Below, in pieces: positions 1-7,340 of a stretch of 17,171 nucleotides of DNA. This DNA is from Prolixibacteraceae bacterium. Its GTDB lineage: Bacteria > Bacteroidota > Bacteroidia > Bacteroidales > Prolixibacteraceae. The notes under the pieces are model-generated. The model had not been told where the DNA came from and did not search any database. It was given only the letters and a program-made list of their open reading frames with translations. Made by a program: the position numbers and the translations under genes. The stretch is from assembly GCA_007116765.1 (NCBI GenBank), contig SKHV01000048.1, positions 1 to 17,171 on the forward strand, given 5' to 3'. The first letter of the stretch is position 1. Each line of letters opens with the position of its first letter.

Positions 1-1
1 A

Positions 2-1654
2 CTTACTGGAAAATTAAGCGGGTGGACAGCCCCAAAAGACATAATACTAAAAGTAGCCGGCATACTAAGCGTAAAAGGCGGTACAGGTGCGATAGTTGAA
101 TATTTTGGCGAAGGCGCTCAATCGATATCGTGTACAGGAAAAGGTACAATATGCAATATGGGTGCAGAAATTGGCGCAACCACATCGACCTTTGGCTACG
201 ACGACTCCATGCGCCGCTACCTTAAGGCCACCGGCCGCGAAGAGGTGGTAAAACTGGCCGACGAAGTAGCTCCCTATCTCACGGGCGACCCCGAAGTATA
301 TGAAAATCCCGAGAAATATTTCGACCAAGTAATCGAAATCAACCTTTCGGAACTTGAGCCCTACCTCAACGGGCCCTTTACTCCCGATTTGGCCACGCCA
401 ATTAGCAAAGTGAAAGAAGAGGCTGAAAAAAACGGTTGGCCCACAAAAATAGAAGTCGGCCTAATCGGGTCATGTACTAACTCATCGTACGAAGATATTT
501 CGCGTGCGGCATCGCTGGCCGAACAGGCTGTGGAGAAAAACCTCAAAGCCAAGTCGATGTACACCATTACCCCCGGCTCTGAACAGGTACGCTTCACCAT
601 TGAACGCGACGGCTTTATCGAAACTTTCGAAAAAATTGGCGGAAACGTGTTTGCCAATGCCTGTGGCCCGTGCATTGGCCAGTGGCACCGCGAAGGTGCC
701 GACAAAGGAGAAAAGAACACCATAGTGCACTCCTTTAACCGGAACTTTGCCAAACGCGCCGACGGCAACCCCAACACCTATGCCTTTGTAGGTTCGCCCG
801 AAATAGTTACTGCATTGGCCATTGCAGGAGACTTAACATTTAACCCTTTAAGCGATTCGCTTACAAACGAAAAAGGCGAGAAGGTGAAACTCGACCCACC
901 TACAGGCTTTGAACTTCCACCAAATGGCTTCGATGTAAAAGATGCCGGTTTTGTAGCACCTGCTGCCGATGGTTCAAACGTTGAAATAATAGTAAAGCCC
1001 GACTCTCAAAGGCTGCAAATATTGACTCCATTCCCGGCATGGGACAGAAAAAACATACAGGGTGCAAAACTGCTCATCAAGGCCAAAGGTAAATGTACAA
1101 CCGACCATATTTCAATGGCCGGCCCGTGGTTACGCTTCCGTGGCCACCTCGACAATATTTCCGACAACTGCCTTATTGGTGCTGTAAATGCGTTTACCGA
1201 GAATACCAACAGCGTGAAAAACCAGCTAACAGGCGAATACGGTGAAGTACCCTCAACTCAACGGGCATACAAAGCAGCCGCAATACCAACCATTGTTGTG
1301 GGCGACCACAATTATGGCGAAGGCTCATCGCGCGAACATGCCGCCATGGAACCACGCCACCTGGGAGTATGTGCCGTAGTGGTAAAATCGTTTGCCCGCA
1401 TACACGAAACCAACCTCAAAAAACAGGGAATGCTGGCACTGACTTTTAACAACGAAGCCGATTACGACAAAATACACGAGGACGACACCTTTAATTTTAT
1501 CGACCTCGATGAATTTGCCCCCGGCAAACCAATAAACATCGAAATAGTGCATTCCAACGGCGAAAAAGAAATAATTAGCGTAAACCACACATATAACGAA
1601 CAACAAATTAATTGGTTCAGAGCAGGTTCTGCATTAAATTATTTAAAAATATGA
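2..1654 (+). CDS. acnA: Aconitate hydratase, mitochondrial-type (5' partial)
   Basis: Interconverts citrate and isocitrate in the cytoplasm through a [4Fe-4S] cluster. The frame is open from base 2, so the true start lies upstream; 550 residues are present and roughly the first 200 of a usual 750-residue enzyme are missing. Seen: CNMGAEIGATTS near the left edge, cluster cysteines in GSCTNSSYED (nt 473-475) and ANACGPCIGQW (nt 662-664 and 671-673), KCTTDHISMAGPWL, and the substrate loop GEGSSREHAAMEPR (nt 1316 onward). The C-terminal part matches animal mitochondrial aconitase closely in my memory of that family (SFARIHETNLKKQG, WFRAGSALN). The stop TGA overlaps the ATG of the next gene (ATGA), so translation is probably coupled. 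A mitochondrial-like aconitase is known from Bacteroides fragilis. No frameshift or missing catalytic residue is visible in the part present. Confidence 0.97.
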   Translation, partial: LTGKLSGWTAPKDIILKVAGILSVKGGTGAIVEYFGEGAQSISCTGKGTICNMGAEIGATTSTFGYDDSMRRYLKATGREEVVKLADEVAPYLTGDPEVYENPEKYFDQVIEINLSELEPYLNGPFTPDLATPISKVKEEAEKNGWPTKIEVGLIGSCTNSSYEDISRAASLAEQAVEKNLKAKSMYTITPGSEQVRFTIERDGFIETFEKIGGNVFANACGPCIGQWHREGADKGEKNTIVHSFNRNFAKRADGNPNTYAFVGSPEIVTALAIAGDLTFNPLSDSLTNEKGEKVKLDPPTGFELPPNGFDVKDAGFVAPAADGSNVEIIVKPDSQRLQILTPFPAWDRKNIQGAKLLIKAKGKCTTDHISMAGPWLRFRGHLDNISDNCLIGAVNAFTENTNSVKNQLTGEYGEVPSTQRAYKAAAIPTIVVGDHNYGEGSSREHAAMEPRHLGVCAVVVKSFARIHETNLKKQGMLALTFNNEADYDKIHEDDTFNFIDLDEFAPGKPINIEIVHSNGEKEIISVNHTYNEQQINWFRAGSALNYLKI

Positions 1655-2883
1655 CAAAAATTAAAGTAGTAAATCCGGTAGTAGAGTTAGACGGCGATGA
1701 AATGACCCGCGTAATATGGTCGTTCATTAAAGAGAAGTTAATCCTTCCTTATCTCGATATTGACATAAAATATTACGATTTGGGAATGGAAAAACGCGAC
1801 GAAACCAACGACCAGATAACCATTGATTCGGCAAATGCCATAAAAAAATACGGAGTAGGTATAAAGTGCGCAACCATTACACCCGACGAAGCACGGGTTG
1901 AAGAGTTTGGGTTGAAAGAAATGTGGAAATCGCCCAACGGCACTATCCGCAATATTTTAGGCGGAACCGTTTTCCGAGAGCCAATAATTATAAACAACAT
2001 ACCACGGCTGGTACCCGGCTGGAAAAAACCAATTTGCATTGGCCGTCATGCTTTTGGCGACCAATATCGTGCAACCGACTTTGTGACCAAAGGGAAAGGA
2101 AAACTCACCATTAGTTTTACTCCCAACGATGGCAGCCCTGAACAAAGTTTCAACGTGTACGATTTCGAGGGCGACGGTATTGCCATGGCCATGTACAACA
2201 CCGATGAGTCGATTTTCGGCTTTGCCCGCTCGTGCATGAACCAGGCACTCGATAAAAAATGGCCACTTTACATGAGTACGAAAAATACCATACTCAAAAA
2301 ATACGATGGCCGATTCAAAGACATTTTTCAAGAAGTGTTTGAAAATGAATTCGAAGACCAATTTAAAGCTGCCGGAATTACTTATGAACACCGACTGATT
2401 GACGACATGGTAGCTGCCGCCATGAAATGGGAAGGAGGCTTTGTTTGGGCATGCAAAAATTACGACGGCGATGTACAGAGTGATACTGTAGCACAAGGTT
2501 TTGGTTCGCTGGGTTTAATGACATCGACCCTGGTAACCCCCGACGGGAAAACCATGGAAGCCGAAGCGGCACACGGCACGGTAACGCGCCACTACAGGCA
2601 GCACCAACAAGGAAAACCAACCTCAACCAACCCCATAGCATCAATTTTTGCATGGACAAGAGGTTTGGCATTCCGCGGCAAGCTCGACAATACCCCCGAT
2701 GTGGTGAAATTTGCCGAAACACTTGAAAAAGTATGTATTGAAACGGTTGAAAGCGGTAAAATGACCAAAGATCTTGCCCTGATTATTCACGGCAACGACT
2801 TGAAGGAAGAGCATTACCTCACAACCGAGGGCTTTTTGGAAGCGATTGATCATCTTCTAAGAAAGATAGTCAATAGTCAGTAA
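1651..2883 (+). CDS. icd: Isocitrate dehydrogenase, NADP-dependent, eukaryote-like dimeric type
   Basis: Oxidatively decarboxylates isocitrate to 2-oxoglutarate, making NADPH; 410 residues. The start at 1651 is preferred over an upstream in-frame ATG at 1612 because it gives the family N-terminus MTKIKVVNPVVELDGDEMTR and the common ATGA overlap with aconitase. Motifs align with human IDH1/IDH2 almost without gaps: KSPNGTIRN (residues 93-101), GRHAFGDQYR with Arg132 at the same number as the human substrate-binding arginine, ACKNYDGDVQSD, and AHGTVTRHYR. The Arg313-His314 pair and Lys259 correspond to residues that hold the 2'-phosphate of NADP in the human enzyme; the human Gln257 position is Ala here. 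NADP preference is therefore inferred with good support. The last codons run into an array of 7-bp repeats (see 2868-2996). Confidence 0.97.
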   Translation: MTKIKVVNPVVELDGDEMTRVIWSFIKEKLILPYLDIDIKYYDLGMEKRDETNDQITIDSANAIKKYGVGIKCATITPDEARVEEFGLKEMWKSPNGTIRNILGGTVFREPIIINNIPRLVPGWKKPICIGRHAFGDQYRATDFVTKGKGKLTISFTPNDGSPEQSFNVYDFEGDGIAMAMYNTDESIFGFARSCMNQALDKKWPLYMSTKNTILKKYDGRFKDIFQEVFENEFEDQFKAAGITYEHRLIDDMVAAAMKWEGGFVWACKNYDGDVQSDTVAQGFGSLGLMTSTLVTPDGKTMEAEAAHGTVTRHYRQHQQGKPTSTNPIASIFAWTRGLAFRGKLDNTPDVVKFAETLEKVCIETVESGKMTKDLALIIHGNDLKEEHYLTTEGFLEAIDHLLRKIVNSQ

Positions 2884-2996
2884 GTCATTGGTCAGCAAAC
2901 AAGTTGTAAAGTTAAAATTGAAAGGCTTCATAAAAAACAATAACATAATAACAATAACTGATTACCAATGACTGATGACTGATGACAAATGACTAA
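2868..2996. repeat. Inverted arrays of a 7-bp unit flanking the inter-IDH spacer
   Basis: The left array (2868-2896) reads AGTCAAT, AGTCAGT, one extra A, AGTCATT, GGTCAGC. It covers the last codons and stop of the NADP-IDH gene. The right array (2968-2995) is four tandem units in the opposite sense: ATGACTG, ATGACTG, ATGACAA, ATGACTA. The longest perfect pairing between the sides is 10 bp, AGTCATTGGT (2883-2892) with ACCAATGACT (2964-2973). The ATG of the next gene is the ATG of the fourth right-hand unit, and the three upstream ATGs are all out of frame with it. In RNA the arms could form a long imperfect stem with a loop of about 70 nt that hides the start codon. Known Bacteroidota repeat families may include this type; I cannot check. 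Confidence 0.75.
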
Positions 2997-4254
2997 TAAA
3001 ATAGAAATAATAAAAGGACAATTGCGGGTGCCCAACCAAGTTACCATCCCTTTTATTGAAGGCGATGGCATAGGGAGCGAGATTACCAAGGCCACACAAA
3101 AAATTGTGGACAGGGTAATTGAATTCACTTACAATGGCAAGCGTTCAATTAACTGGATGGAAGTACTGGCAGGAGAGAAAGCCCACAAGCAAACCGGCGA
3201 ATGGCTGCCCCAGGCTACCATCGATGCCTTTAAAGCATACATGGTTGGTATTAAAGGGCCGCTCACAACTCCTGTAGGTGGTGGAATACGTTCGCTCAAC
3301 GTGACTTTGCGCCAAACACTCGATTTGTATGTTTGCTTGCGTCCTATCCGTTGGTTTAAAGGTGTGCCATCGCCGGTGCGCTACCCTGAACTGGTCGATA
3401 TGCATATTTTTCGTGAAAACACTGAAGATATTTATGCCGGCATCGAGTTCATGACCGGTACCGATGAGGCAAAAAGCTTCCTTGAACTGCTCAAAAAACA
3501 TTCGGGTATTGAAAAAATTCGCTTTCCCGAGAGTACATCGTTTGGAATAAAACCCATCTCGGAAGATGGCTCGAAGCGACTAGTACGTGCGGCTTTACAT
3601 TATGCTGTAACCCGTAAATTACCATCGGTAACGCTGGTACACAAAGGCAACATTATGAAGTTTACCGAAGGGGCTTTCAAAAACTGGGGCTACGAGGTGG
3701 CCGAAAGCGAATTTGCTTCGGAAACTTTTACATGGAGACAGTTCGAAAGCATAGCAAAAGAAAAAGGGCAAGATGCAGCTCATCATGCCCTCGAAGAAGA
3801 AAAAAAACAGGGAAAAGTGATTGTTAAGGATGTAATTACCGATGCTTTTTTGCAGGACAGCCTGTTAAAGCCTTACAACCATTCGGTAATTGCGACCATG
3901 AATCTGAACGGCGATTACATTTCAGACCAATTGGCTGCTATGGTTGGGGGCATAGGCATATCGCCCGGGGCAAACATAAATTACCAAAGCGGCTATGCAA
4001 TTTTTGAGGCCACCCACGGTACAGCCCCCGACATAGCCGGAACCGGGAAGGCAAATCCATGCTCACTGTTACTATCGGCAGCAATGATGCTCGAATATAT
4101 GGGATGGGAAAAAGCAGCCGAACACATATACGATGCCCTTGAACACACGTTCAACAAACGAAAAGTAACATCGGATCTACACGCGCTCATGGAAGGGGCA
4201 AGCCTTCTGTCAACCTCCGACTTTGCCGACGAGGTAATATGTAATGTTCATTAA
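2989..4254 (+). CDS. icd: Isocitrate dehydrogenase, E. coli-type fold, predicted NAD-specific
   Basis: A second isocitrate dehydrogenase, 421 residues, of the subfamily that includes E. coli Icd and not closely related to its neighbour. Seen: PFIEGDGIGSEIT, IKGPLTTPVGGGIRSLNV, LRQTLDLYVCLRP, HIFRENTEDIYAGIE, LVHKGNIMKFTEGAFK, MNLNGDYISD, FEATHGTAP. Ser102 corresponds to E. coli Ser113, the phosphorylated regulatory serine. The cofactor pocket differs from NADP enzymes: E. coli Lys344-Tyr345 are Asp348-Ile349 here, and Tyr391 and Arg395 are Ser395 and Ala399. An Asp-Ile pair is the established hallmark of NAD-specific members, so NADH production is inferred. The start at 2989 sits in the last of four 7-bp repeats; there is no clear Shine-Dalgarno site. 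It lies 105 nt after the NADP-IDH and 26 nt before citrate synthase, so probably in one operon with both. Confidence 0.96.
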   Translation: MTNKIEIIKGQLRVPNQVTIPFIEGDGIGSEITKATQKIVDRVIEFTYNGKRSINWMEVLAGEKAHKQTGEWLPQATIDAFKAYMVGIKGPLTTPVGGGIRSLNVTLRQTLDLYVCLRPIRWFKGVPSPVRYPELVDMHIFRENTEDIYAGIEFMTGTDEAKSFLELLKKHSGIEKIRFPESTSFGIKPISEDGSKRLVRAALHYAVTRKLPSVTLVHKGNIMKFTEGAFKNWGYEVAESEFASETFTWRQFESIAKEKGQDAAHHALEEEKKQGKVIVKDVITDAFLQDSLLKPYNHSVIATMNLNGDYISDQLAAMVGGIGISPGANINYQSGYAIFEATHGTAPDIAGTGKANPCSLLLSAAMMLEYMGWEKAAEHIYDALEHTFNKRKVTSDLHALMEGASLLSTSDFADEVICNVH

Positions 4255-4280
4255 AAAACAATTCAAAAAAAATAATCATT

Positions 4281-5606
4281 ATGGAATACATCAAGAATCG
4301 TTTTTACAACAAAGCCAGTAAGTGCACTGCGGAGTACAACAAGCTCAAAAAGGAACATGGCGATAAAGTTATTGCCAACGTAACAATCGGCCAGGTAATG
4401 ACCGGCATGAAAGGCGTTCCCAGTTTAATAACCGACACATCGAAACTTGACCCACAAGATGGAATACGCTTCAGGGGCTATTCGATACCCGAAATAAGAA
4501 AAGAACTACCACGCCTAAAACCGGAAGGCGAACCACTTCCCGAAGGTATGTTTTACTTACTATTGATGGGCGAAATACCTTCAGATGAAGATGTTTCAAA
4601 CATATCAAAAGACTGGTCAACAAGGGCACACGTACCTCAGCATGTGTACGATGTAATTGATGCTATGCCCAAAAATGCAAAACCCATGACCCAGTTTAGC
4701 GCGGCAATAGTATCAATGGCAACCGAGTCTCTTTTCCAAAAAGCTTATCGTTCAGGTATTGCCAAACAATACTATTGGGACTTTGTTTACGACGATGTTA
4801 TGAACCTGATTGCTAAACTGCCGCGCATAGCAGCCTACATTTACCGCAGGAACTTTTATAACGGTGACCATATTGAACCCAACCGCAGGCTCGACTGGGC
4901 AGGAAACCTGGCCCACATGATGGGGCATGATTCGGAAGAAGTTAAAAGGCTAATGCGCCTATACATGGTATTGCATTCCGACCACGAAGGAGGAAACGTT
5001 TCGGCACATGCCACACACCTTGTGGGTTCGGCATTAAGTAATCCATATTATTCGTTTGCAGCAGGCATGCTTGGTCTTGCTGGCCCATTGCACGGCTATG
5101 CCAACCAAGATGTAATCCACTGGATTTTTAACCTTATGGATGAACTTGAAACAGAAGAACCAACAAAAGAACAACTAGCCGACTATGTGAAGAAAACATT
5201 GGAGGAAGGTCGTGTGATTCCTGGTTATGGACATGCTGTTTTGAGACAAACAGATCCTCGGTTTACTGCACAAAAAGAATTTGCCGATAAATACATTAAA
5301 AATGACAATATCATCAATACTGTAAATAAGCTCTATGAGGTAGTCCCTCCAATACTTGGAAGCATAGGAAAAATTCAAAACCCATGGCCCAATGTCGATG
5401 CATACTCGGGAGCTTTGCTTTATCACTACGGAATTAAAGAATACTCATTCTATACCGTATTGTTCGGGGTGTCACGTGCACTAGGGGTAATGGCTTCGCT
5501 TGTAATGGACAGGATTTACGGGCTACCTATAGAGCGCCCTTCGTCGTTCGAACTGAAATGGTATGTTGAAAAAGCAACCGGCAAAGAACCCGGGTGTTCG
5601 CATTAA
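4281..5606 (+). CDS. gltA: Citrate synthase, eukaryotic (mitochondrial-like) type
   Basis: Condenses oxaloacetate and acetyl-CoA to citrate; 441 residues, the usual length. The sequence follows the mitochondrial subfamily rather than E. coli GltA: HSDHEGGNVSAHATHLVGSA (residues 232-251), AGPLHGYANQ, PGYGHAVLRQTDPR, NPWPNVDAYSG, YTVLFGVSRALGV. The catalytic triad is intact: His271 (pig His274), His318 (His320) and Asp373 (Asp375); the oxaloacetate-binding His235 is also present. The N-terminus starts directly without a targeting extension. The leader is A-rich with no Shine-Dalgarno site, typical of Bacteroidota. It is the last gene of the operon, followed 11 nt later by a hairpin terminator. 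With aconitase and the two IDHs it makes the complete acetyl-CoA to 2-oxoglutarate branch. Confidence 0.97.
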   Translation: MEYIKNRFYNKASKCTAEYNKLKKEHGDKVIANVTIGQVMTGMKGVPSLITDTSKLDPQDGIRFRGYSIPEIRKELPRLKPEGEPLPEGMFYLLLMGEIPSDEDVSNISKDWSTRAHVPQHVYDVIDAMPKNAKPMTQFSAAIVSMATESLFQKAYRSGIAKQYYWDFVYDDVMNLIAKLPRIAAYIYRRNFYNGDHIEPNRRLDWAGNLAHMMGHDSEEVKRLMRLYMVLHSDHEGGNVSAHATHLVGSALSNPYYSFAAGMLGLAGPLHGYANQDVIHWIFNLMDELETEEPTKEQLADYVKKTLEEGRVIPGYGHAVLRQTDPRFTAQKEFADKYIKNDNIINTVNKLYEVVPPILGSIGKIQNPWPNVDAYSGALLYHYGIKEYSFYTVLFGVSRALGVMASLVMDRIYGLPIERPSSFELKWYVEKATGKEPGCSH

Positions 5607-5616
5607 GATATAGTTT

Positions 5617-5650
5617 AAGCCGGCTTTAAAAAGAGCCGGCTTTTATTTTA
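5617..5650 (+). terminator. Rho-independent terminator after citrate synthase
   Basis: Perfect 9-bp stem AAGCCGGCT (5617-5625) and AGCCGGCTT (5634-5642), an 8-nt A-rich loop, then TTTTATTTTATT. It is the strongest terminator in the window and closes the TCA operon. Confidence 0.9.
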
Positions 5651-5656
5651 TTAGCT

Positions 5657-5664
5657 TATTTTTG
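5657..5664 (+). promoter_or_regulatory. -7 box TATTTTTG of the PLP-enzyme gene
   Basis: An exact match to the Bacteroidota -7 consensus TAnnTTTG, ending 15 nt before the ATG at 5680. Transcription would begin about 7 nt downstream, leaving a leader of only about 9 nt. No TTTG is present at the expected -33 distance, where the preceding terminator hairpin lies, so the promoter is plausible but incomplete. Confidence 0.45.
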
Positions 5665-5679
5665 TGAAAAATTCTGTCT

Positions 5680-6909
5680 ATGGCATACAAAAGTTTTACT
5701 ACACGCTCATTAAATATCCCATTCCCCAAAGCCGACCCACACAGGGCATTGCAAATGCCCATTTACGAATCGGTTGCTTTCGATTTTGAAACAGCCGAGG
5801 ATATTGCGGCGAATTTCAGGGGCGAATTGCCGGCACATGTTTACTCACGTACCGGAAACCCAACCGTTGAATGCTTCGAACAAAAATTGAAAGCCCTTAC
5901 CGGTTCTCATCAGGTACTGGCACTTTCGTCGGGTATGGCTGCCATTTCAAATGCCATTTTAACCTTGTGCTCAAATGGAGACAACGTCATAACGGGCAAG
6001 CAGCTTTTTGGACATACGTTTAGCCTGTTCAGTCAAAATTTGCCTTCGCTCGGAATCGAAACACGTTTTGTGAACCTGAACAAGCCCGATGAAATTGAAA
6101 AGCAAATTGACAAAAACACTCGTGCAATCTATTTTGAAACGGTTACCAATCCCCAACTAGAAATACCCGACATCGAAAAACTTTCGGAAATAGCCCGTGT
6201 GTATAATATTGTGCTAATAGCTGATAGCACCCTTACCCCGCCGGTAGTATTTTCATCAAAAAAACACGGGGTCGATATCGAAGTGATGTCAACCACTAAA
6301 TTTATATCGGGTGGTGCTACGGCAGTTGGCGGAGTAGTAATAGATAATGGAACTTTTGACTGGAACAACATCCCGGCACTTGCACCCTTTTCATCAAAAT
6401 TAGGGCGCGATACATTCTATAGCCGACTAAAAAAAGGAATTTTCAGGCAATTGGGGGGTTGCATGAATGCCCATTCGGCCTATTTTCAAATAATGGGGCT
6501 CGATATCCTCGAGTTGCGCATAGAACGTTGTGTAAACAACTGTATTAAATTAGGAACTTTCCTGACAAATCATCAAAAAATAAAAGAAGCACACTACCCT
6601 GCACTTGAGTCGTCGGCTTTCAATCTGCTTTCAATAAAATATTTCAACAATAAACCGGGTGCCATACTTACCTTCGACCTCGAATCGGAAGCAGCCTGTT
6701 TTGCATTTATGAACCGCCTTAAAATAATCCGCAGGGCAACCAACCTGAACGACAACAAGTCGCTTATTATTCATCCGTACTCCACAATTTACTGCGAATT
6801 CTCGCACGATGACAGAATTGAAATGGGAATTCGATCTGGCATGATGCGCCTTTCGGTAGGCATTGAGGGAGTAGAAGATTTAATGAACGATATTGAGCAG
6901 GCACTATAA
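5680..6909 (+). CDS. Cys/Met metabolism PLP-dependent enzyme (trans-sulfuration family)
   Basis: A 409-residue fold-type I PLP enzyme related to O-acetylhomoserine sulfhydrylase, cystathionine gamma-synthase/lyase and methionine gamma-lyase. Seen: YSRTGNPTVE (Tyr55, Arg57, phosphate contacts from the neighbouring subunit), SSGMAAISNAI, ETVTNPQLEI, ADSTLTPPVV with the PLP-ring Asp182, STTKFISGG with Schiff-base Lys207, and the C-terminal RLSVGIEGVEDL. The GGVVIDNGTFDW stretch recalls the O-acetylhomoserine sulfhydrylase branch, which is my best guess for substrate. Unusual: the PLP-stacking tyrosine of the family (LYGGTY or CYGCTF) is Phe110 in LFGHTF, with His112 in the place of the Gly/Cys. 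The exact reaction cannot be settled from the sequence. It appears monocistronic, with its own -7 box upstream and a weak hairpin downstream. Confidence 0.88.
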   Translation: MAYKSFTTRSLNIPFPKADPHRALQMPIYESVAFDFETAEDIAANFRGELPAHVYSRTGNPTVECFEQKLKALTGSHQVLALSSGMAAISNAILTLCSNGDNVITGKQLFGHTFSLFSQNLPSLGIETRFVNLNKPDEIEKQIDKNTRAIYFETVTNPQLEIPDIEKLSEIARVYNIVLIADSTLTPPVVFSSKKHGVDIEVMSTTKFISGGATAVGGVVIDNGTFDWNNIPALAPFSSKLGRDTFYSRLKKGIFRQLGGCMNAHSAYFQIMGLDILELRIERCVNNCIKLGTFLTNHQKIKEAHYPALESSAFNLLSIKYFNNKPGAILTFDLESEAACFAFMNRLKIIRRATNLNDNKSLIIHPYSTIYCEFSHDDRIEMGIRSGMMRLSVGIEGVEDLMNDIEQAL

Positions 6910-6914
6910 AAGAA

Positions 6915-6948
6915 AAGAGAAACTGCAAACACAATTTCTCTTCATTTT
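6915..6948. terminator. AT-rich, probably bidirectional terminator
   Basis: A perfect 8-bp stem AAGAGAAA (6915-6922) and TTTCTCTT (6935-6942) with a 12-nt loop. On the plus strand it is followed by CATTTTAG; on the minus strand by TTCTTTTATAG, a better T-tract. It sits 5 nt after the PLP gene and also downstream of the minus-strand miniprotein. The stem is low in G+C, so efficiency is uncertain. Confidence 0.5.
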
Positions 6949-7046
6949 AGACAATTAATTATAAACTGTCCGATATTATAATTACATGATTATTGTTTAT
7001 ATAATAAATGTAATCGGTTAAAACATAGATCAGAATAAGTCAATTA

Positions 7047-7133
7047 TTAAACTTCTTCTTTTCTTGATTCATTTACAAAAGCCAATCCTACAGCTATCAT
7101 AAAAATTCCAAATCCGATTAATAAATACATCAT
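7047..7133 (-). CDS. Small single-pass membrane protein, 28 residues
   Basis: A very short reading frame: MMYLLIGFGIFMIAVGLAF followed by VNESRKEEV. Residues 3-20 form one hydrophobic helix of Gly, Ile, Phe, Leu and Val, and the tail is short, charged and probably cytoplasmic. Three signals support it as a real gene: a perfect Shine-Dalgarno AAGGAG (7142-7147) 8 nt before the ATG, rare in this phylum and absent from its neighbours; a -7 box TATATTTG with a TTG 20 nt upstream (7165-7196); and a stop followed by non-coding sequence. A second ATG follows the first directly, so the product may be 27 residues. The size and layout resemble small accessory subunits of membrane complexes (for example CydX or KdpF), but I see no residue match to those, and no large partner gene is adjacent. 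Function unknown. Confidence 0.72.
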   Translation of the reverse strand: MMYLLIGFGIFMIAVGLAFVNESRKEEV

Positions 7134-7141
7134 AACTTGTT

Positions 7142-7147
7142 CTCCTT
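7142..7147 (-). promoter_or_regulatory. Shine-Dalgarno site of the 28-residue ORF
   Basis: On the minus strand this is AAGGAG, complementary to the 16S rRNA 3' end, with 8 nt (AACAAGTT) to the ATG. It fixes the start codon of the miniprotein. Confidence 0.75.
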
Positions 7148-7164
7148 ATTATTTAATTTTACAA

Positions 7165-7196
7165 CAAATATACAGGCGGAAAAGCTAGATTTCAAG
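7165..7196 (-). promoter_or_regulatory. Promoter of the 28-residue ORF
   Basis: Minus strand: CTTG at 7196-7193, 20 nt spacing, then TATATTTG at 7172-7165, an exact TAnnTTTG -7 box. The predicted transcription start is near 7158, giving a leader of about 25 nt that includes the Shine-Dalgarno site. Confidence 0.6.
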
Positions 7197-7311
7197 CACT
7201 TATAACATTGTTTGATGAATGGCCTTTTATATGTGATGAACGCAGTTTTTCGTTTGACAAAAGATAGTCAATTCCAATATTGAGGATGAAAAATTCAACA
7301 AAAACTTCACC

Positions 7312-7340
7312 AAAAAGAGGCTGCCTAAAAAGACAGCCTC
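7312..7340 (-). terminator. Intrinsic terminator of the small-RNA candidate
   Basis: Stem GAGGCTG (7317-7323) with CAGCCTC (7334-7340), 10-nt loop. On the minus strand a T5 tract follows immediately; on the plus strand a T-rich run (7344-7357) starts after 3 nt, so it could also stop plus-strand transcripts. No plus-strand gene within 400 bp needs it, which favours the minus-strand use. Confidence 0.72.

Noticed and set aside
1612..1650. 13-residue N-terminal extension of the NADP-IDH.
   Set aside because: It is read from the aconitase C-terminal coding sequence in another frame. The family N-terminus begins at 1651 with the ATGA overlap.
1957..2496. 179-codon minus-strand frame opposite the NADP-IDH.
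   Set aside because: It lies entirely antisense to a highly conserved enzyme, and its sequence has no family resemblance; a shadow of codon bias.
6981..7014. Inverted repeat ATTACAT/ATGTAAT downstream of the miniprotein.
   Set aside because: Arms are all but devoid of G+C with a 20-nt loop and no T-tract on the relevant strand; the hairpin at 6915-6942 is a better terminator candidate.
7215..7283. 22-codon plus-strand frame between the miniprotein promoter and the hairpin at 7317.
   Set aside because: No supporting signals and no recognisable composition; chance length in AT-rich DNA.
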